Of a stretch of 47,946 bases of DNA, positions 1-8,552 are shown in pieces. Where the stretch lies: contig JBJMNK010000062.1 in NCBI GenBank assembly GCA_045804265.1, positions 1 to 47,946 on the forward strand, read 5' to 3'. The notes under the pieces were generated by a model. That model saw nothing but the letters and a program-made list of their open reading frames with translations. It ran no database searches and was not told where the DNA came from. The position numbers were made by a program, and so were the translations under genes. This stretch comes from JABFXC01 sp045804265. GTDB lineage: Bacteria; Gemmatimonadota; Gemmatimonadetes; Gemmatimonadales; Gemmatimonadaceae. The first letter of the stretch is position 1. Every line of letters begins with the position of its first letter.

Positions 1-858
1 GTGTTCTCGATCGGGAGCTTCACGCGCTACTCGGAAGTGACCGCGGCGAAGGCGAGCGGTATCAGCTTCTTCCGCCTGATCGCGCCGATCATGGTCGGCG
101 CGGCGATGGCGGCGGTGTTCGGCCTCGCGTTAGGCGAGCTGGTGCCGATCACGACGGCGAAGCGCAACGACATCCTCGAGGAGGACAAGTCGACGCGCGG
201 CACGGAGCGTTACAACTTCGTCTACTCGGCGGAGAATGGCCGGGTCTACAAGGCCGCGTCACTGTCGGTGCCCAACTCGCAGATGGGCAACTTCCAGATC
301 GAGCGGAAGGGGAACGGGAAGCCGGACTATCCGACGGTGGTCATCAACGCCGCGACGGCGACGTTCGCCGACCGGAAGGGATGGACGCTGCACAAAGGCG
401 CGACGCACGTGGTCAGCGACAATGGTCCTGATTTCGTCGTGAGCTTCGACTCGCTGAAGGATCGCGGGATGATCGAGATGCCGGCCGACCTGCTGGCGAC
501 CCCGCGCTCGCCGCACGAGATGGGCTACCGCGATCTTGGCAAGTTCATTCGCGCGCTGCAGCGGTCGGGCGGCGACGTCAATGAGCTCAAAGTCGAACAG
601 GCGCTCAAGGTCGCGATCCCGGTGACCTGCCTGATCATCGCGCTCTTCGGCGCCCCATTGGCGACGAGCACACAACGCGGTGGTGCCGCCTACGGAATCG
701 GCGTCAGCCTCGGGGTCACGATCGTCTTCCTGATGATGATCCAGCTGACGAAGGCCGTTGGGGGGAAAGGGCTGCTCCCGCCCGACCTCGCGGCCTGGCT
801 TCCCAACATCATCTTCGGCATCGTCGGCGGTTACCTCCTCTCCCGAGCACGCACGTGA
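1..858 (+). CDS. LptF/LptG (YjgP/YjgQ) family LPS export permease, 5'-truncated
   Basis: This is the C-terminal 285 codons of an inner-membrane permease of the LptF/LptG family. These proteins form the membrane part of the LptB2FG transporter, which extracts lipopolysaccharide and passes it to the periplasmic bridge. The fragment opens inside the N-terminal membrane region, at the family-typical stretch FSIGSFTRYSEVTAAKASG. A periplasmic beta-rich domain follows (about residues 55-175). Three hydrophobic helices then run to the C-terminus (about 205-282), ending LLSRART. Family members are usually about 360-400 residues, so roughly 100 residues lie left of the window. The first GTG is probably internal and not a start. 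The stop overlaps the next start (GTGA), so the gene is translationally coupled to mlaE. I cannot tell LptF from LptG. Confidence 0.88.
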   Translation: MFSIGSFTRYSEVTAAKASGISFFRLIAPIMVGAAMAAVFGLALGELVPITTAKRNDILEEDKSTRGTERYNFVYSAENGRVYKAASLSVPNSQMGNFQIERKGNGKPDYPTVVINAATATFADRKGWTLHKGATHVVSDNGPDFVVSFDSLKDRGMIEMPADLLATPRSPHEMGYRDLGKFIRALQRSGGDVNELKVEQALKVAIPVTCLIIALFGAPLATSTQRGGAAYGIGVSLGVTIVFLMMIQLTKAVGGKGLLPPDLAAWLPNIIFGIVGGYLLSRART

Positions 859-1712
859 GCAGCGGATCGTTTCCGCAGGACACCGACCCGCGCGCGACCG
901 CGGCATTTCCCGTTGTGCAGCGCACCGGGATCCGGCTCTTCCGCCGGATGGCGCGCTGGGCGACGGGCAACATGCGCGACCTCGGTTACCGCGCGTATTT
1001 CCTGCGCGACATCGGGCGCGCGCTCGCTGACCCCGCGACCTACATCCCCGAGACCATCCGCCAGATGCGGAACATCGGGGTGGATTCGATCCCGCTCGCC
1101 TGCATCGTCGCCGCCTTCATCGGCGGCGTCATCGCACTGCAGGTGCGCTACCAGCTCTTCCAGGGGATTCAGTTGAGCATCGTCGCGCTCTCGGCGCGGC
1201 AGATGGTGGTGCTCGAGCTCGGGCCGCTGCTGACGGGGCTCGTGCTCACGGGTCGCGTCGGCGCGCGCATGACCGCCGAGATCGGGACGATGCGCGTGAC
1301 GGAACAGATCGACGCGCTCGAGACGTTGGCCTACGACCCGATCGCGTTTCTCGTCGTGCCGCGACTGCTCGCCGCGCTGATCATGCTGCCGGTGCTCACG
1401 GTGTTCGCCGATGCGGTCGGGATCCTGTCGGCATGGCTCACGTCCGTGCTGGCGACCGATGTGCTGTCGTCGCAGTTTCAGGAGGGGTTGAAGCTGGGCT
1501 TCGCGCCGTTCCAGATTTTTTACAGCCTGCTCAAGGCGATCATGTTCGGCGGCGCGATCGCATTCGTCTGCTCGTACGAAGGCTACATCACCGAAGCCGG
1601 CGCCGAGGGCGTCGGTCGGTCCACGGCGAAGGCGGTGGTGATCGCGAGCGTCGCGATCCTCACGCTCGACGCGCTGACCGCGGCGCTCCTCGCGCAACAA
1701 CTACAGGGATGA
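855..1712 (+). CDS. mlaE: MlaE-family ABC lipid transporter permease
   Basis: The 285-residue membrane protein is the permease of an Mla-type phospholipid ABC transporter of the inner membrane. The family signature GRVGARMTAEIGTMRVTEQI lies near residues 132-151, followed by DALETLAYDP. Hydrophobic segments cover about 80-115, 120-135, 170-200, 225-245 and 255-280. The first 45 residues are polar, somewhat longer than in E. coli MlaE. The GTG start overlaps the stop of the LptF/G gene, and the stop overlaps the mlaD start (ATGA). The unit therefore reads as one transcript for outer-membrane lipid traffic. No MlaF ATPase sits between or beside the two Mla genes here. Confidence 0.9.
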   Translation: MSSGSFPQDTDPRATAAFPVVQRTGIRLFRRMARWATGNMRDLGYRAYFLRDIGRALADPATYIPETIRQMRNIGVDSIPLACIVAAFIGGVIALQVRYQLFQGIQLSIVALSARQMVVLELGPLLTGLVLTGRVGARMTAEIGTMRVTEQIDALETLAYDPIAFLVVPRLLAALIMLPVLTVFADAVGILSAWLTSVLATDVLSSQFQEGLKLGFAPFQIFYSLLKAIMFGGAIAFVCSYEGYITEAGAEGVGRSTAKAVVIASVAILTLDALTAALLAQQLQG

Positions 1713-2590
1713 AGAGAAAGAACGAAGTGCTGGTCGGGTTCGTCGTCGCGCTGGCGGTCGTGCTCGGAGTGTTAGGCACGCTCTGGCTGGTGCGCGGCGG
1801 GCTGACGTCGGGATATCCGCTCTACGCGGTCTTTCCCTGGGGCTCGGGGCTGAAGCAGGGGCAGCCCGTGCTCCTCTCGGGGGTGAACGTCGGCTACGTC
1901 GGCGACATCAACCTCGAGAAGAACGGGACGCTGACAGTGACGATGCGGATCATGAAGGACTACGACGTCCCGTCGGGCACCGTCGCGACCGTCGAGCCTA
2001 ACGGCCTGTTCGGCGACATGGAGATCGCGCTCCGCGCCAGCGGCCCGAGCCCGGTGCACTACAGCGCCGGCGACACGGTCCCCGCCGGAAAGCCGAGCGT
2101 GACGATGGCCGACCTGCTCGCCCGGCTGGATACCGTCAGCCGCGGGGTGCGAACGATGTCCGACGCGTTCACGGTGGAGCTGGTGCAGAACCGCGGCATC
2201 GCCGACCTCCGCGAGACGCTCGAGCAGAGCGCGCGCTTCATGCGCCAGCTCAACGAGATCGCCGCGCAGCAGAGCGTCGAGATCTCGCGCACGACGGCGG
2301 CACTGCGGCGGACGGCGGGCGCGATCGACAGCGCGTCAGTGGATTCGACCGTGCGCAACCTGCAGGCGACCAGCGCGAACATGACGCACCTGACGAGCGA
2401 CCTGCAGCAGACCACGACCCACATGAACTCCCTGCTGGCCAAGCTCGACAACGGTCAGGGAACAGCCGGAAAGCTCCTCACCGATACGCTCCTCTATCAG
2501 GACCTGCGGAACGTGGTGGGCCGAGTGGACTCGCTGACGGCGGACTTCAAGCGGAACCCGAAGAAGTACATCAACCTGCGGATCTTCTAG
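1709..2590 (+). CDS. mlaD: MlaD/MCE-domain lipid-binding protein
   Basis: The 293-residue protein has a single N-terminal membrane anchor (residues 7-27, after MKRKNEVLVG). A mammalian-cell-entry (MCE) domain follows (about 35-115), recognisable by its central LLSGVNVGYVGDI and LFGDMEIALR. The rest (about 130-290) is a long helical, coiled-coil-prone tail rich in Thr, Gln and Asn. Such proteins form a hexameric ring that receives lipid at the periplasmic face of MlaE. The ATG overlapping the mlaE stop is preferred over upstream in-frame starts, which would run back through mlaE. The helical tail extends well beyond the core domain, which suggests a needle-like or tunnel extension, but that is inference. 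Confidence 0.9.
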   Translation: MKRKNEVLVGFVVALAVVLGVLGTLWLVRGGLTSGYPLYAVFPWGSGLKQGQPVLLSGVNVGYVGDINLEKNGTLTVTMRIMKDYDVPSGTVATVEPNGLFGDMEIALRASGPSPVHYSAGDTVPAGKPSVTMADLLARLDTVSRGVRTMSDAFTVELVQNRGIADLRETLEQSARFMRQLNEIAAQQSVEISRTTAALRRTAGAIDSASVDSTVRNLQATSANMTHLTSDLQQTTTHMNSLLAKLDNGQGTAGKLLTDTLLYQDLRNVVGRVDSLTADFKRNPKKYINLRIF

Positions 2591-2676
2591 GGCGAGAGGG
2601 CGGGGGCAGCTCTCTTTGGCTCAATTCTCCGTACCGTGCGGACCGCCGGATCGGTCTCGCCGGCGAGTCGTAACAG

Positions 2677-2819
2677 CTGGACTACAATCACACGGATTAC
2701 GCGGATTTCACGGATGACAGCGATGGCTGCATCGCAGGCGGAGAAGTGCCGGCGCGCTGCGTTCCCTTGACCGAGGAGTGATCCGCGTCATCCGTGAAAT
2801 CCGTACAATTGTAGTTCAG
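2677..2819. repeat. Imperfect long inverted repeat between mlaD and the permease gene
   Basis: The left arm (about 2677-2718) and right arm (about 2780-2819) are imperfect reverse complements built from the words ACGGATTTCACGGATGAC and ACTACAAT, separated by about 60 bp. The remainder of the 2591-3047 gap contains no gene I can support. The element sits downstream of mlaD and could act as a terminator or a stable RNA hairpin. There is no T-tract after either arm. Confidence 0.6.
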
Positions 2820-3047
2820 CCGTTGAAGGGCTGAACGATTCTGGGGCAAGTGGAGCGAGTCCGTCTCGCCTAACGCCGCGAGCGGTTGACTCGTGGCTCG
2901 AGCGGGATCGCGCCGCCCGGAATTGCGCGGAGTTCTCTGCGCCGCAACCAGCAGCTTGCGGTCCCCGGGCATGCATCGTTCGCGACGCGACACGTTCCCC
3001 ACGTCCCGCCGCTTGTCGCCCGCAGTTCTCCCGCGCACATTGCGGCG

Positions 3048-4424
3048 ATGACCGCCTCTCCCCGCACTGCCCTCCCCCGCAAGATCGGGCTCTGGACCGC
3101 AGTCGCGGTTCTCGTCGGCTCGACGATCGGCTCCGGGATCTTCCGCTCCCCCGCCGGGATTGCGACGAAGCTCCCCGGCCCGTTTCCGATGCTCACCGTC
3201 TGGGCGGTGGGCGGGCTGTTCGCGCTCTGTGGTGCGCTCGCTCTGGCCGAGGTCGCGGGCGCGTACCCGCGCACGGGCGGGATGTACGCCTACATCCGCG
3301 AGGGATGGGGTGAACTCCCGGCCTTTCTCTTCGGCTGGGCCGAGCTCTCGGTGATCAGGGCGGCATCGTTAGGCGCGGTGTCGAGCACCTTCGCCGCGTA
3401 CTTCCTCCGCTTCATGGGCCACGACCCGGCGCAGGAGCCGTACGCGACTCAGGTGCACTGGATCGCCGCGATCGCTATCGCGCTGACGGCGACGTTCAAC
3501 TACGTCGGCGTGCGCTGGGGCGCACTCGTGCAGAACCTGACGACGATCGCCAAGTACGTCGGGCTGCTGGTGATCATCGTCGTCGCCCTGGCGATCGGGC
3601 TTCCGCACACCGGCGGGCATTTCACGCCGGCAAATCCGCCGGGGAGCTTTTCGGTCGCGCCCTTCGGGCTTGCGCTCGTCGGCGTGCTCTGGGCCTTCGA
3701 CGGGTGGGCCGACCTCAGCTTCGTCGCCGGCGAAGTGAAGGATCCTCGGCGCAACCTGCCGCGCGCGCTGATCATCGGCACGCTGGCGGTGATCGCGATC
3801 TATCTCCTGGCCAACGTCGCGTACCTGTCGGTGATGACGGTTGACGAGATCGCGAAATCGCCGCTCGTAGCGGCTGACGTCGCGGCGCGGGTGATCGGGA
3901 ACGGTGGTGTCGTCTTCGTCGCGACGACGGTGATGCTCTCGACGTTCGGTACGCTGAATGGCTCACTGCTGACGGCGCCGCGCATCTTCTTCGCGATGGC
4001 CGACGACGGGTTGTTCTTCCGCCCGGTGGCCAGGGTACACCCGAGGTTCGAGACGCCGTACGTCGCGATCGTCCTCACCGCCGCGTTAGGCATCGTCTTC
4101 GTGCTGCTCCGCACCTTCGAGCAGTTGGCCGATGCCTTCGTGACGGCCATCGTTCCGTTCTACGCGTTGGCCGTGGCATCGATCTTCGTGCTGCGCAAGC
4201 GGCGCGACTATGACCCGCCATTTCGCGCGCCGCTCTATCCCTTCGTGCCGGCGCTGTTCGTCCTCGCCACGGCCATGCTCCTGGTCAACGCCGTGATCGA
4301 TCCGTCGAGTCGCACGCCGACGCTGGTGGTATTCGGCGTCATCGTCCTCGGCATCCCGCTCTTCTATCTGACGGTCGGCCGGAATCGCGTCGCGCGCGTG
4401 GCAGGCGAGGAGCGCGAAGTCTAG
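3048..4424 (+). CDS. APC-superfamily amino acid permease
   Basis: The 458-residue integral membrane protein has about 12 hydrophobic segments. It shows the amino acid-polyamine-organocation family hallmark in helix 1 (GSTIGSGIF, about residues 24-32), followed by KLPGPFPMLTVWAVGG and the helix 3 region FLFGWAELSVIRAASLG. The pattern is closest to L-type (LAT-like) exchangers and their bacterial relatives. The substrate is likely a neutral amino acid but cannot be fixed from sequence. The ATG at 3048 is chosen because residues from there match the family N-terminus. An upstream in-frame TTG at 2886 would add 54 residues of low-complexity, non-family sequence. The gene stands alone between two repeat-bearing gaps. 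Confidence 0.85.
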   Translation: MTASPRTALPRKIGLWTAVAVLVGSTIGSGIFRSPAGIATKLPGPFPMLTVWAVGGLFALCGALALAEVAGAYPRTGGMYAYIREGWGELPAFLFGWAELSVIRAASLGAVSSTFAAYFLRFMGHDPAQEPYATQVHWIAAIAIALTATFNYVGVRWGALVQNLTTIAKYVGLLVIIVVALAIGLPHTGGHFTPANPPGSFSVAPFGLALVGVLWAFDGWADLSFVAGEVKDPRRNLPRALIIGTLAVIAIYLLANVAYLSVMTVDEIAKSPLVAADVAARVIGNGGVVFVATTVMLSTFGTLNGSLLTAPRIFFAMADDGLFFRPVARVHPRFETPYVAIVLTAALGIVFVLLRTFEQLADAFVTAIVPFYALAVASIFVLRKRRDYDPPFRAPLYPFVPALFVLATAMLLVNAVIDPSSRTPTLVVFGVIVLGIPLFYLTVGRNRVARVAGEEREV

Positions 4425-4806
4425 ATCGGACAAGGGACGAGGAAGCTGCCGCGGCCTCAGGCCGCGAGCAGGACAAGGGACAAGGAACAAGGGACACGCG
4501 CAACGAGGGACAAGGAACGAGGAAGTGGCGCGGTTGATCGTTGTTCCGCGTTATGAGGGACAAGGGAGGACGAGGGACAAGGGAGGACGAGGAAAGGAAA
4601 ACGAAGGGCGCACGATATTTTCTCCGCAGCCAACAACGAAGAGGGGGCGAGGAACCTGGTGGTTCCTCGCCCCTCTTGTCACTCATACATCAGTATTCAT
4701 CCTGTTCCCACGTAACGAGTGACGAGGGTGGCGCTACCTCCTCTGTCCCTTGTCCCTCGTACTTCTTTGTCCCTCGTAAAGCCGACCAGAGATCAACGGC
4801 GCCGCC
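4425..4806. repeat. GGGACAAGG-family inverted repeat element, copy 1
   Basis: This convergent intergenic gap is filled by degenerate purine-rich words of the type GGGACAAGGGACGAGG on the left. Their complements (CCTTGTCCCTCGT) fill the right. A core of about 45 bp (GGAAGTGGCGC..GTTGATC..GTTCCGCGTTA then GAGGGAC) occurs near 4520-4560 and again inverted near 4770-4808. A perfect small hairpin, CGCGGCCTcAGGCCGCG, lies at 4451-4467, and a second hairpin (GAGGAACC..GGTTCCTC) lies near 4650-4670. The same family recurs at 24150-24707 and 35110-35660. Open reading frames inside it are artefacts of the repeat. There is no transposase. Confidence 0.8.
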
Positions 4807-7800
4807 TTAGAAGCTGACGCGGATCTGCGCCTGAATCTGGTAGTTCGACGCCAGGTTGTTCGAGACGAACTTCTTGTAGTTCGGGTTGAAGCTGAACGTC
4901 GGACTCGTGTTGAGGAGCGTCGCCGTCTGACCGGCCGGAGCCGCGGTGCGGCCACGGTAGTCGAGCAGGTTGTAGAGCTGGAAGCTGCCGCCGATCGGCT
5001 GCGCGCCCCAGTGCTCGTTCAGCAGGTTGAGGAAGTTGAAGGCATCGAGCTGGAACGAGACCGTCTGCCCGCCGATGCTCGGCAGCGACTGGCGCGCCGA
5101 GAGGTTCAACTGGTTCGTCCACGGGTTGAAGCAGCTGTTGCGCGGGACGATACGGCCACGGTTGTTGCGGAGGCACGGCGTCGTCTCGACGAACCGCTGG
5201 AACGCGTCCGCCTGCTGCTGCGGCGTGTAGGTCACGCGATTGCCCGCGCGATCCGTGTACGTCTGGCTGAGGAAGGTGATCTCGGTCGGATCGAGCGCGT
5301 TCTTCGGGATGTAGAGCGGATCGTTCGCCGAGAAGCCCTCGCCATTCAGGTCGCCGCTCGTGGTGTAGTCGTACGGAGCGCCGGACTGGCCGAAGTAGAT
5401 GAACGTCAGGTCCGTCTTCGTCGGGAAGGAGTAGGTCCCGGTCGCGACGATGCGATGCCGCTGCTCGAACACCGAGGTGTTGGTCTCCTGCGAGAGCAGG
5501 TCCCCACCCCACGGACGCCCGAACTGGAGCTGCGACACCGCGGTGCTCGACGTGAACGACTGCACATCGAACGCGCGCGAGTAGGTGTAGAACACCGAGC
5601 CTTCATAACGGCCGGCATACTTCCGCTGCAGCCCGCCGGTCAGCTGGTAGGCGTGATCCTTCGACTGGTTCGTCACGTCGATGACGCGATCGCGATCCGC
5701 GTGCGCGCGGACCGGGATGATGGTCCCCGTGCCTGAGATCGTGCCGTAGATCGTCCGACCATAACGGTCGACGCCCTGGATCCCCTGGAGCGCGAGGTTG
5801 CGGTAGAACAGCCCGTGCACGCCTAACGTGTAGATCCCCTCGACCGTCGCGACCCAGTTCTCGGCCAGGCGATGGTCGTAGCCGAGGGTGGTGCGGAGAT
5901 TCTGCGGGAACTTGAGGTTCGGATCGAGCAGGTCGATCTCCGAGCCCGCACGGGCGGTGATCCCCGTGCCGCCGGCGGTCGTCGGCAGGCACTGCGTCGG
6001 CGGGGTGGTCGCGTTCGCCGCGTTGAACACCGGCACGCCGGCCTGCGCGCTGCCGTTGCAGTTCAGCTGGCCGAAGCCGGTGCCGCCCGAGTTCTGGAAT
6101 GCGTTCGACAGCCAGACGAAGGCGGGACGACCGGAGAACATCCCGATGCCACCACGCACCTGGTTCGCATCGTTGCCACCGGCGTTCCAGTTGAAGCCGA
6201 AGCGCGGCGACCACTCGATGTTCCCCGACGGGATGTCGCTGGTGTTGCGACCGAGCGAATCCATCACCGACTTCGTGAACGGCGGCTTGTCCTTGAACAC
6301 CGGAATGTCAGCGCGGAGCCCGTAGGTGATGTTCAGGTTCTGCGTCACCGCCCACTCGTCCTGCAGGTAGCCGCTGTACGCCGCCGCGTGGAAGCGCACC
6401 GCGCCGTCGCCGGCGAGCGGCACGCCGACCTGATAGCTCGCCGCACGGCCGGCACGATACGCCGCGAGGGAGTCGAACTGCCAGAAGCCGTAGGAGTTCT
6501 GGCCGAACAGGTTGCGGACCTTGTAGAACTGGTTCTGCGTCCCGATGGTGATCCGGTGCGCGGCGATCGGCAGCGTGAAGTTGTCCGTCGCCTCGAAGAT
6601 GTCCTGATCGAGCTCGTTCCCCTGCGACGAGCGCTCCGAGCCGGAGACGATCGTGTAGCCCGGCACCTTCACCTGGATCTGCGGTGTCAGCGTGACAGCC
6701 GGCGCACGCCGGTCGCGGATCGACGTACGGTTGACCAGCAACTCGTTGTACGCACCGGCGCCGAACAGGCTGCGCAGCTGGATCACTGACGCGTTCTTCG
6801 TCGACTTGAACGCGTAGGCGTTGTTCGTCAGGCGGAAGCCGGTCGCGCTGCGGCTGAAGTTGTCGTCCTGCGCATAGCCGTAGTTGTGCCGCACGACCAG
6901 CGAGTTGTTCCCCGGCAGGTTGAAGTCGAGCCGGCCGAAGATGTTCTGCAGCGGGTTCTCGTTGTTCGCGACGCCGCCGCCGCCGACCGGCAGGCCATAG
7001 CTGCTCGTCACCGCGTTCACCGAGTCGAGCGTGCTCTGACGGAGGTTCGTCGTCGGAAGACCGATGTAGTCGCCGCTCGCCGGCGTCTTGCGAACCTGCC
7101 ACTCGGGGTTCAGGAAGAAGAACGCCTTGTCCTTCACGATCGGGCCGCCAACCGAGAAGCCATACTGGCTCTGCTGGTACGCGTTGATGTATGGCTGCGC
7201 CCGCGTGAAGCCCTGGTTACGCGTGACGCCGATCAGCGAGCCGTGGAACTCGTTCGTCCCGCTCTTCGTCACCGCGTTGATCAGCGCGCCGGCAAAGTTG
7301 CCCTGCCTGACGTCGAATGGCGCGAGGAGCACCTGATACTCCTTCACCGACTCGATGCCGATCGACTTGCCGCTCGCCTGACCGCCCGGCTGCCCCGTCG
7401 AGCCGAGACCGAACAGGTCGGACTCGCTGGCGCCGTCGATCTGGATGCTGTTGTAGCGGTTGTTCGTGCCGCCGCCGGAGAGTCCTGGGCCCGCCGACGA
7501 GATCTGCGGCGTGAGCTGCGCGAAGTCGGTGAAGTTGCGGTTCAGCGATGGCAGTCGCCGCAGGGCGGTGTCGCTGACCGTCGTCGCGACGCTCGTGCGA
7601 GTCGGGCTGATGATCGCGTCGGTGCGTACCGCGGTCGTCGTCACTTCGCCGAGCATCGTCGCCTGCGCGGTCAGCGCGAAGTCGGCGCGCGTGCTCTGGC
7701 CGAGGGTGACGGTGACGTTCGGACGCGTCTGCGCCGTATACCCGATGCGACGCACGGTCACCGTGTACCCATTGCCGACCTCGAGGCCGGGGACGGAGTA

Positions 7801-8013
7801 GCGGCCGGCCGCGGTGCTCCGCACGCCGCGCGTGAGCCCGGTCGCCGGATTCACGACCTGAACCTGTGCGTCTTCCAGCGCCTGCCCCTGTTCGCCCGTG
7901 ACTGTGCCGGAGATCGTTCCAGTAGTCACCTGGGCATGCAAGGGTCGAGTCGCCAGCCCCGCGTAGCCGAGGAACAGGCCAGCGAGGAGTGCAATTTTAC
8001 GAGAAGAACTCAT
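4807..8013 (-). CDS. Oar-like TonB-dependent outer-membrane receptor with carboxypeptidase-regulatory domain
   Basis: The 1068-residue protein begins with a signal peptide (cleavage likely after LHAQ, about residue 28). A carboxypeptidase-regulatory-like beta-sandwich follows (about 30-115; GTISGTVTGEQGQ, AGRYSVPGLEVG). Next is a plug domain (about 125-260; IQIDGASESDLFG, GNFAGALINAVTKSGTNEFH), then a large beta-barrel ending in the aromatic outer-membrane signature QIRVSF. This is the Oar-type architecture common in Myxococcota, Acidobacteriota, Gemmatimonadota and Bacteroidota, used for TonB-driven uptake of large or unknown ligands or for adhesion. There is no TonB-box evidence and no neighbouring hydrolase or SusD-like gene, so the ligand is unknown. 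The gene is monocistronic, with repeat copy 1 downstream and a divergent gap of about 200 bp upstream. Confidence 0.9.
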   Translation of the reverse strand: MSSSRKIALLAGLFLGYAGLATRPLHAQVTTGTISGTVTGEQGQALEDAQVQVVNPATGLTRGVRSTAAGRYSVPGLEVGNGYTVTVRRIGYTAQTRPNVTVTLGQSTRADFALTAQATMLGEVTTTAVRTDAIISPTRTSVATTVSDTALRRLPSLNRNFTDFAQLTPQISSAGPGLSGGGTNNRYNSIQIDGASESDLFGLGSTGQPGGQASGKSIGIESVKEYQVLLAPFDVRQGNFAGALINAVTKSGTNEFHGSLIGVTRNQGFTRAQPYINAYQQSQYGFSVGGPIVKDKAFFFLNPEWQVRKTPASGDYIGLPTTNLRQSTLDSVNAVTSSYGLPVGGGGVANNENPLQNIFGRLDFNLPGNNSLVVRHNYGYAQDDNFSRSATGFRLTNNAYAFKSTKNASVIQLRSLFGAGAYNELLVNRTSIRDRRAPAVTLTPQIQVKVPGYTIVSGSERSSQGNELDQDIFEATDNFTLPIAAHRITIGTQNQFYKVRNLFGQNSYGFWQFDSLAAYRAGRAASYQVGVPLAGDGAVRFHAAAYSGYLQDEWAVTQNLNITYGLRADIPVFKDKPPFTKSVMDSLGRNTSDIPSGNIEWSPRFGFNWNAGGNDANQVRGGIGMFSGRPAFVWLSNAFQNSGGTGFGQLNCNGSAQAGVPVFNAANATTPPTQCLPTTAGGTGITARAGSEIDLLDPNLKFPQNLRTTLGYDHRLAENWVATVEGIYTLGVHGLFYRNLALQGIQGVDRYGRTIYGTISGTGTIIPVRAHADRDRVIDVTNQSKDHAYQLTGGLQRKYAGRYEGSVFYTYSRAFDVQSFTSSTAVSQLQFGRPWGGDLLSQETNTSVFEQRHRIVATGTYSFPTKTDLTFIYFGQSGAPYDYTTSGDLNGEGFSANDPLYIPKNALDPTEITFLSQTYTDRAGNRVTYTPQQQADAFQRFVETTPCLRNNRGRIVPRNSCFNPWTNQLNLSARQSLPSIGGQTVSFQLDAFNFLNLLNEHWGAQPIGGSFQLYNLLDYRGRTAAPAGQTATLLNTSPTFSFNPNYKKFVSNNLASNYQIQAQIRVSF

Positions 8014-8222
8014 GTTGGGGGTCTCCGCAGGATGGGTCGCGCGTCGGCCACGAATACTCCGGATGGGCCAGCCGCGAGCGGGTGCAAGCTACGGCCGCCG
8101 AAGGTGCAGGGTCAAGTGAAAATCTCCGCGCTCTCCGCCGTTGACCCGACTGTTACGCCCGGCGACCTTTCAAGCACCTTGCAGATGAAGCGCCCGCACT
8201 CTCCGGCGCGGCGAGTCGACGC

Positions 8223-8552
8223 GTGAAGCCGTCGCTGGCCGCTCTCCTCTTCTGGATATCCGTCGTGGTCTGCACGATCGCCGAGCTGGCGATCGTCGCC
8301 GCGACTTCGCGCGCATCCCGGCGATCGGCTGCGGCCAACGCGGCCGCGCCGCTCGACGTGCCGCGCGTGGATGGCGCTCGCCCGTTGCCGCGCCCGCGAC
8401 GCTGGCTCGAGCTGTTCTACGTGGCGGCGCCGGCCATCGCGCTGGCGGTCCTCTTCGTCTTCACCTGGCGGGCGATGCACCTCGCGTCCGCGGGATCCCA
8501 CCCACAGTCCTCGGCCGACACGAGCGCGGTCGCGGTGGTCAGCGCGAGATGA
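8223..8552 (+). CDS. Small membrane protein resembling the transmembrane hairpin of cytochrome c oxidase subunit II
   Basis: The 109-residue protein has two hydrophobic helices: residues about 5-27, and about 62-87 within WLELFYVAAPAIALAVLFVF followed by TWRAM. They are joined by a basic, proline-containing loop. The second helix has the spacing of COX2 helix II (the family's E..W..IPAL...VL...W pattern), and the first resembles COX2 helix I. The CuA cupredoxin domain that should follow is absent; the chain ends about 20 residues after the helix. The gene overlaps the ctaA start (ATGA), so it is co-translated with heme A synthesis. I infer a role in oxidase assembly or a divergent subunit. 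A generic two-helix membrane protein is the alternative. The start is a GTG with weak support. Confidence 0.6.
   Translation: MKPSLAALLFWISVVVCTIAELAIVAATSRASRRSAAANAAAPLDVPRVDGARPLPRPRRWLELFYVAAPAIALAVLFVFTWRAMHLASAGSHPQSSADTSAVAVVSAR

Noticed and set aside
2886..3047. N-terminal extension of the amino acid permease from TTG 2886
   Set aside because: The extra 54 residues are Arg/Ser/Pro-rich and unlike the family. ATG 3048 gives the expected N-terminus.
4525..4810. Open reading frames of 65-89 codons inside repeat copy 1
   Set aside because: They translate the GGGACRAGG words into low-complexity Arg/Gly peptides, have no start signals, and similar frames arise in the other copies.
6886..8226. 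446-codon ORF on + antisense to the Oar-like receptor
   Set aside because: It is the complement of a real, well-supported gene, rich in Arg, with no domain. It is typical of high-GC antisense frames.
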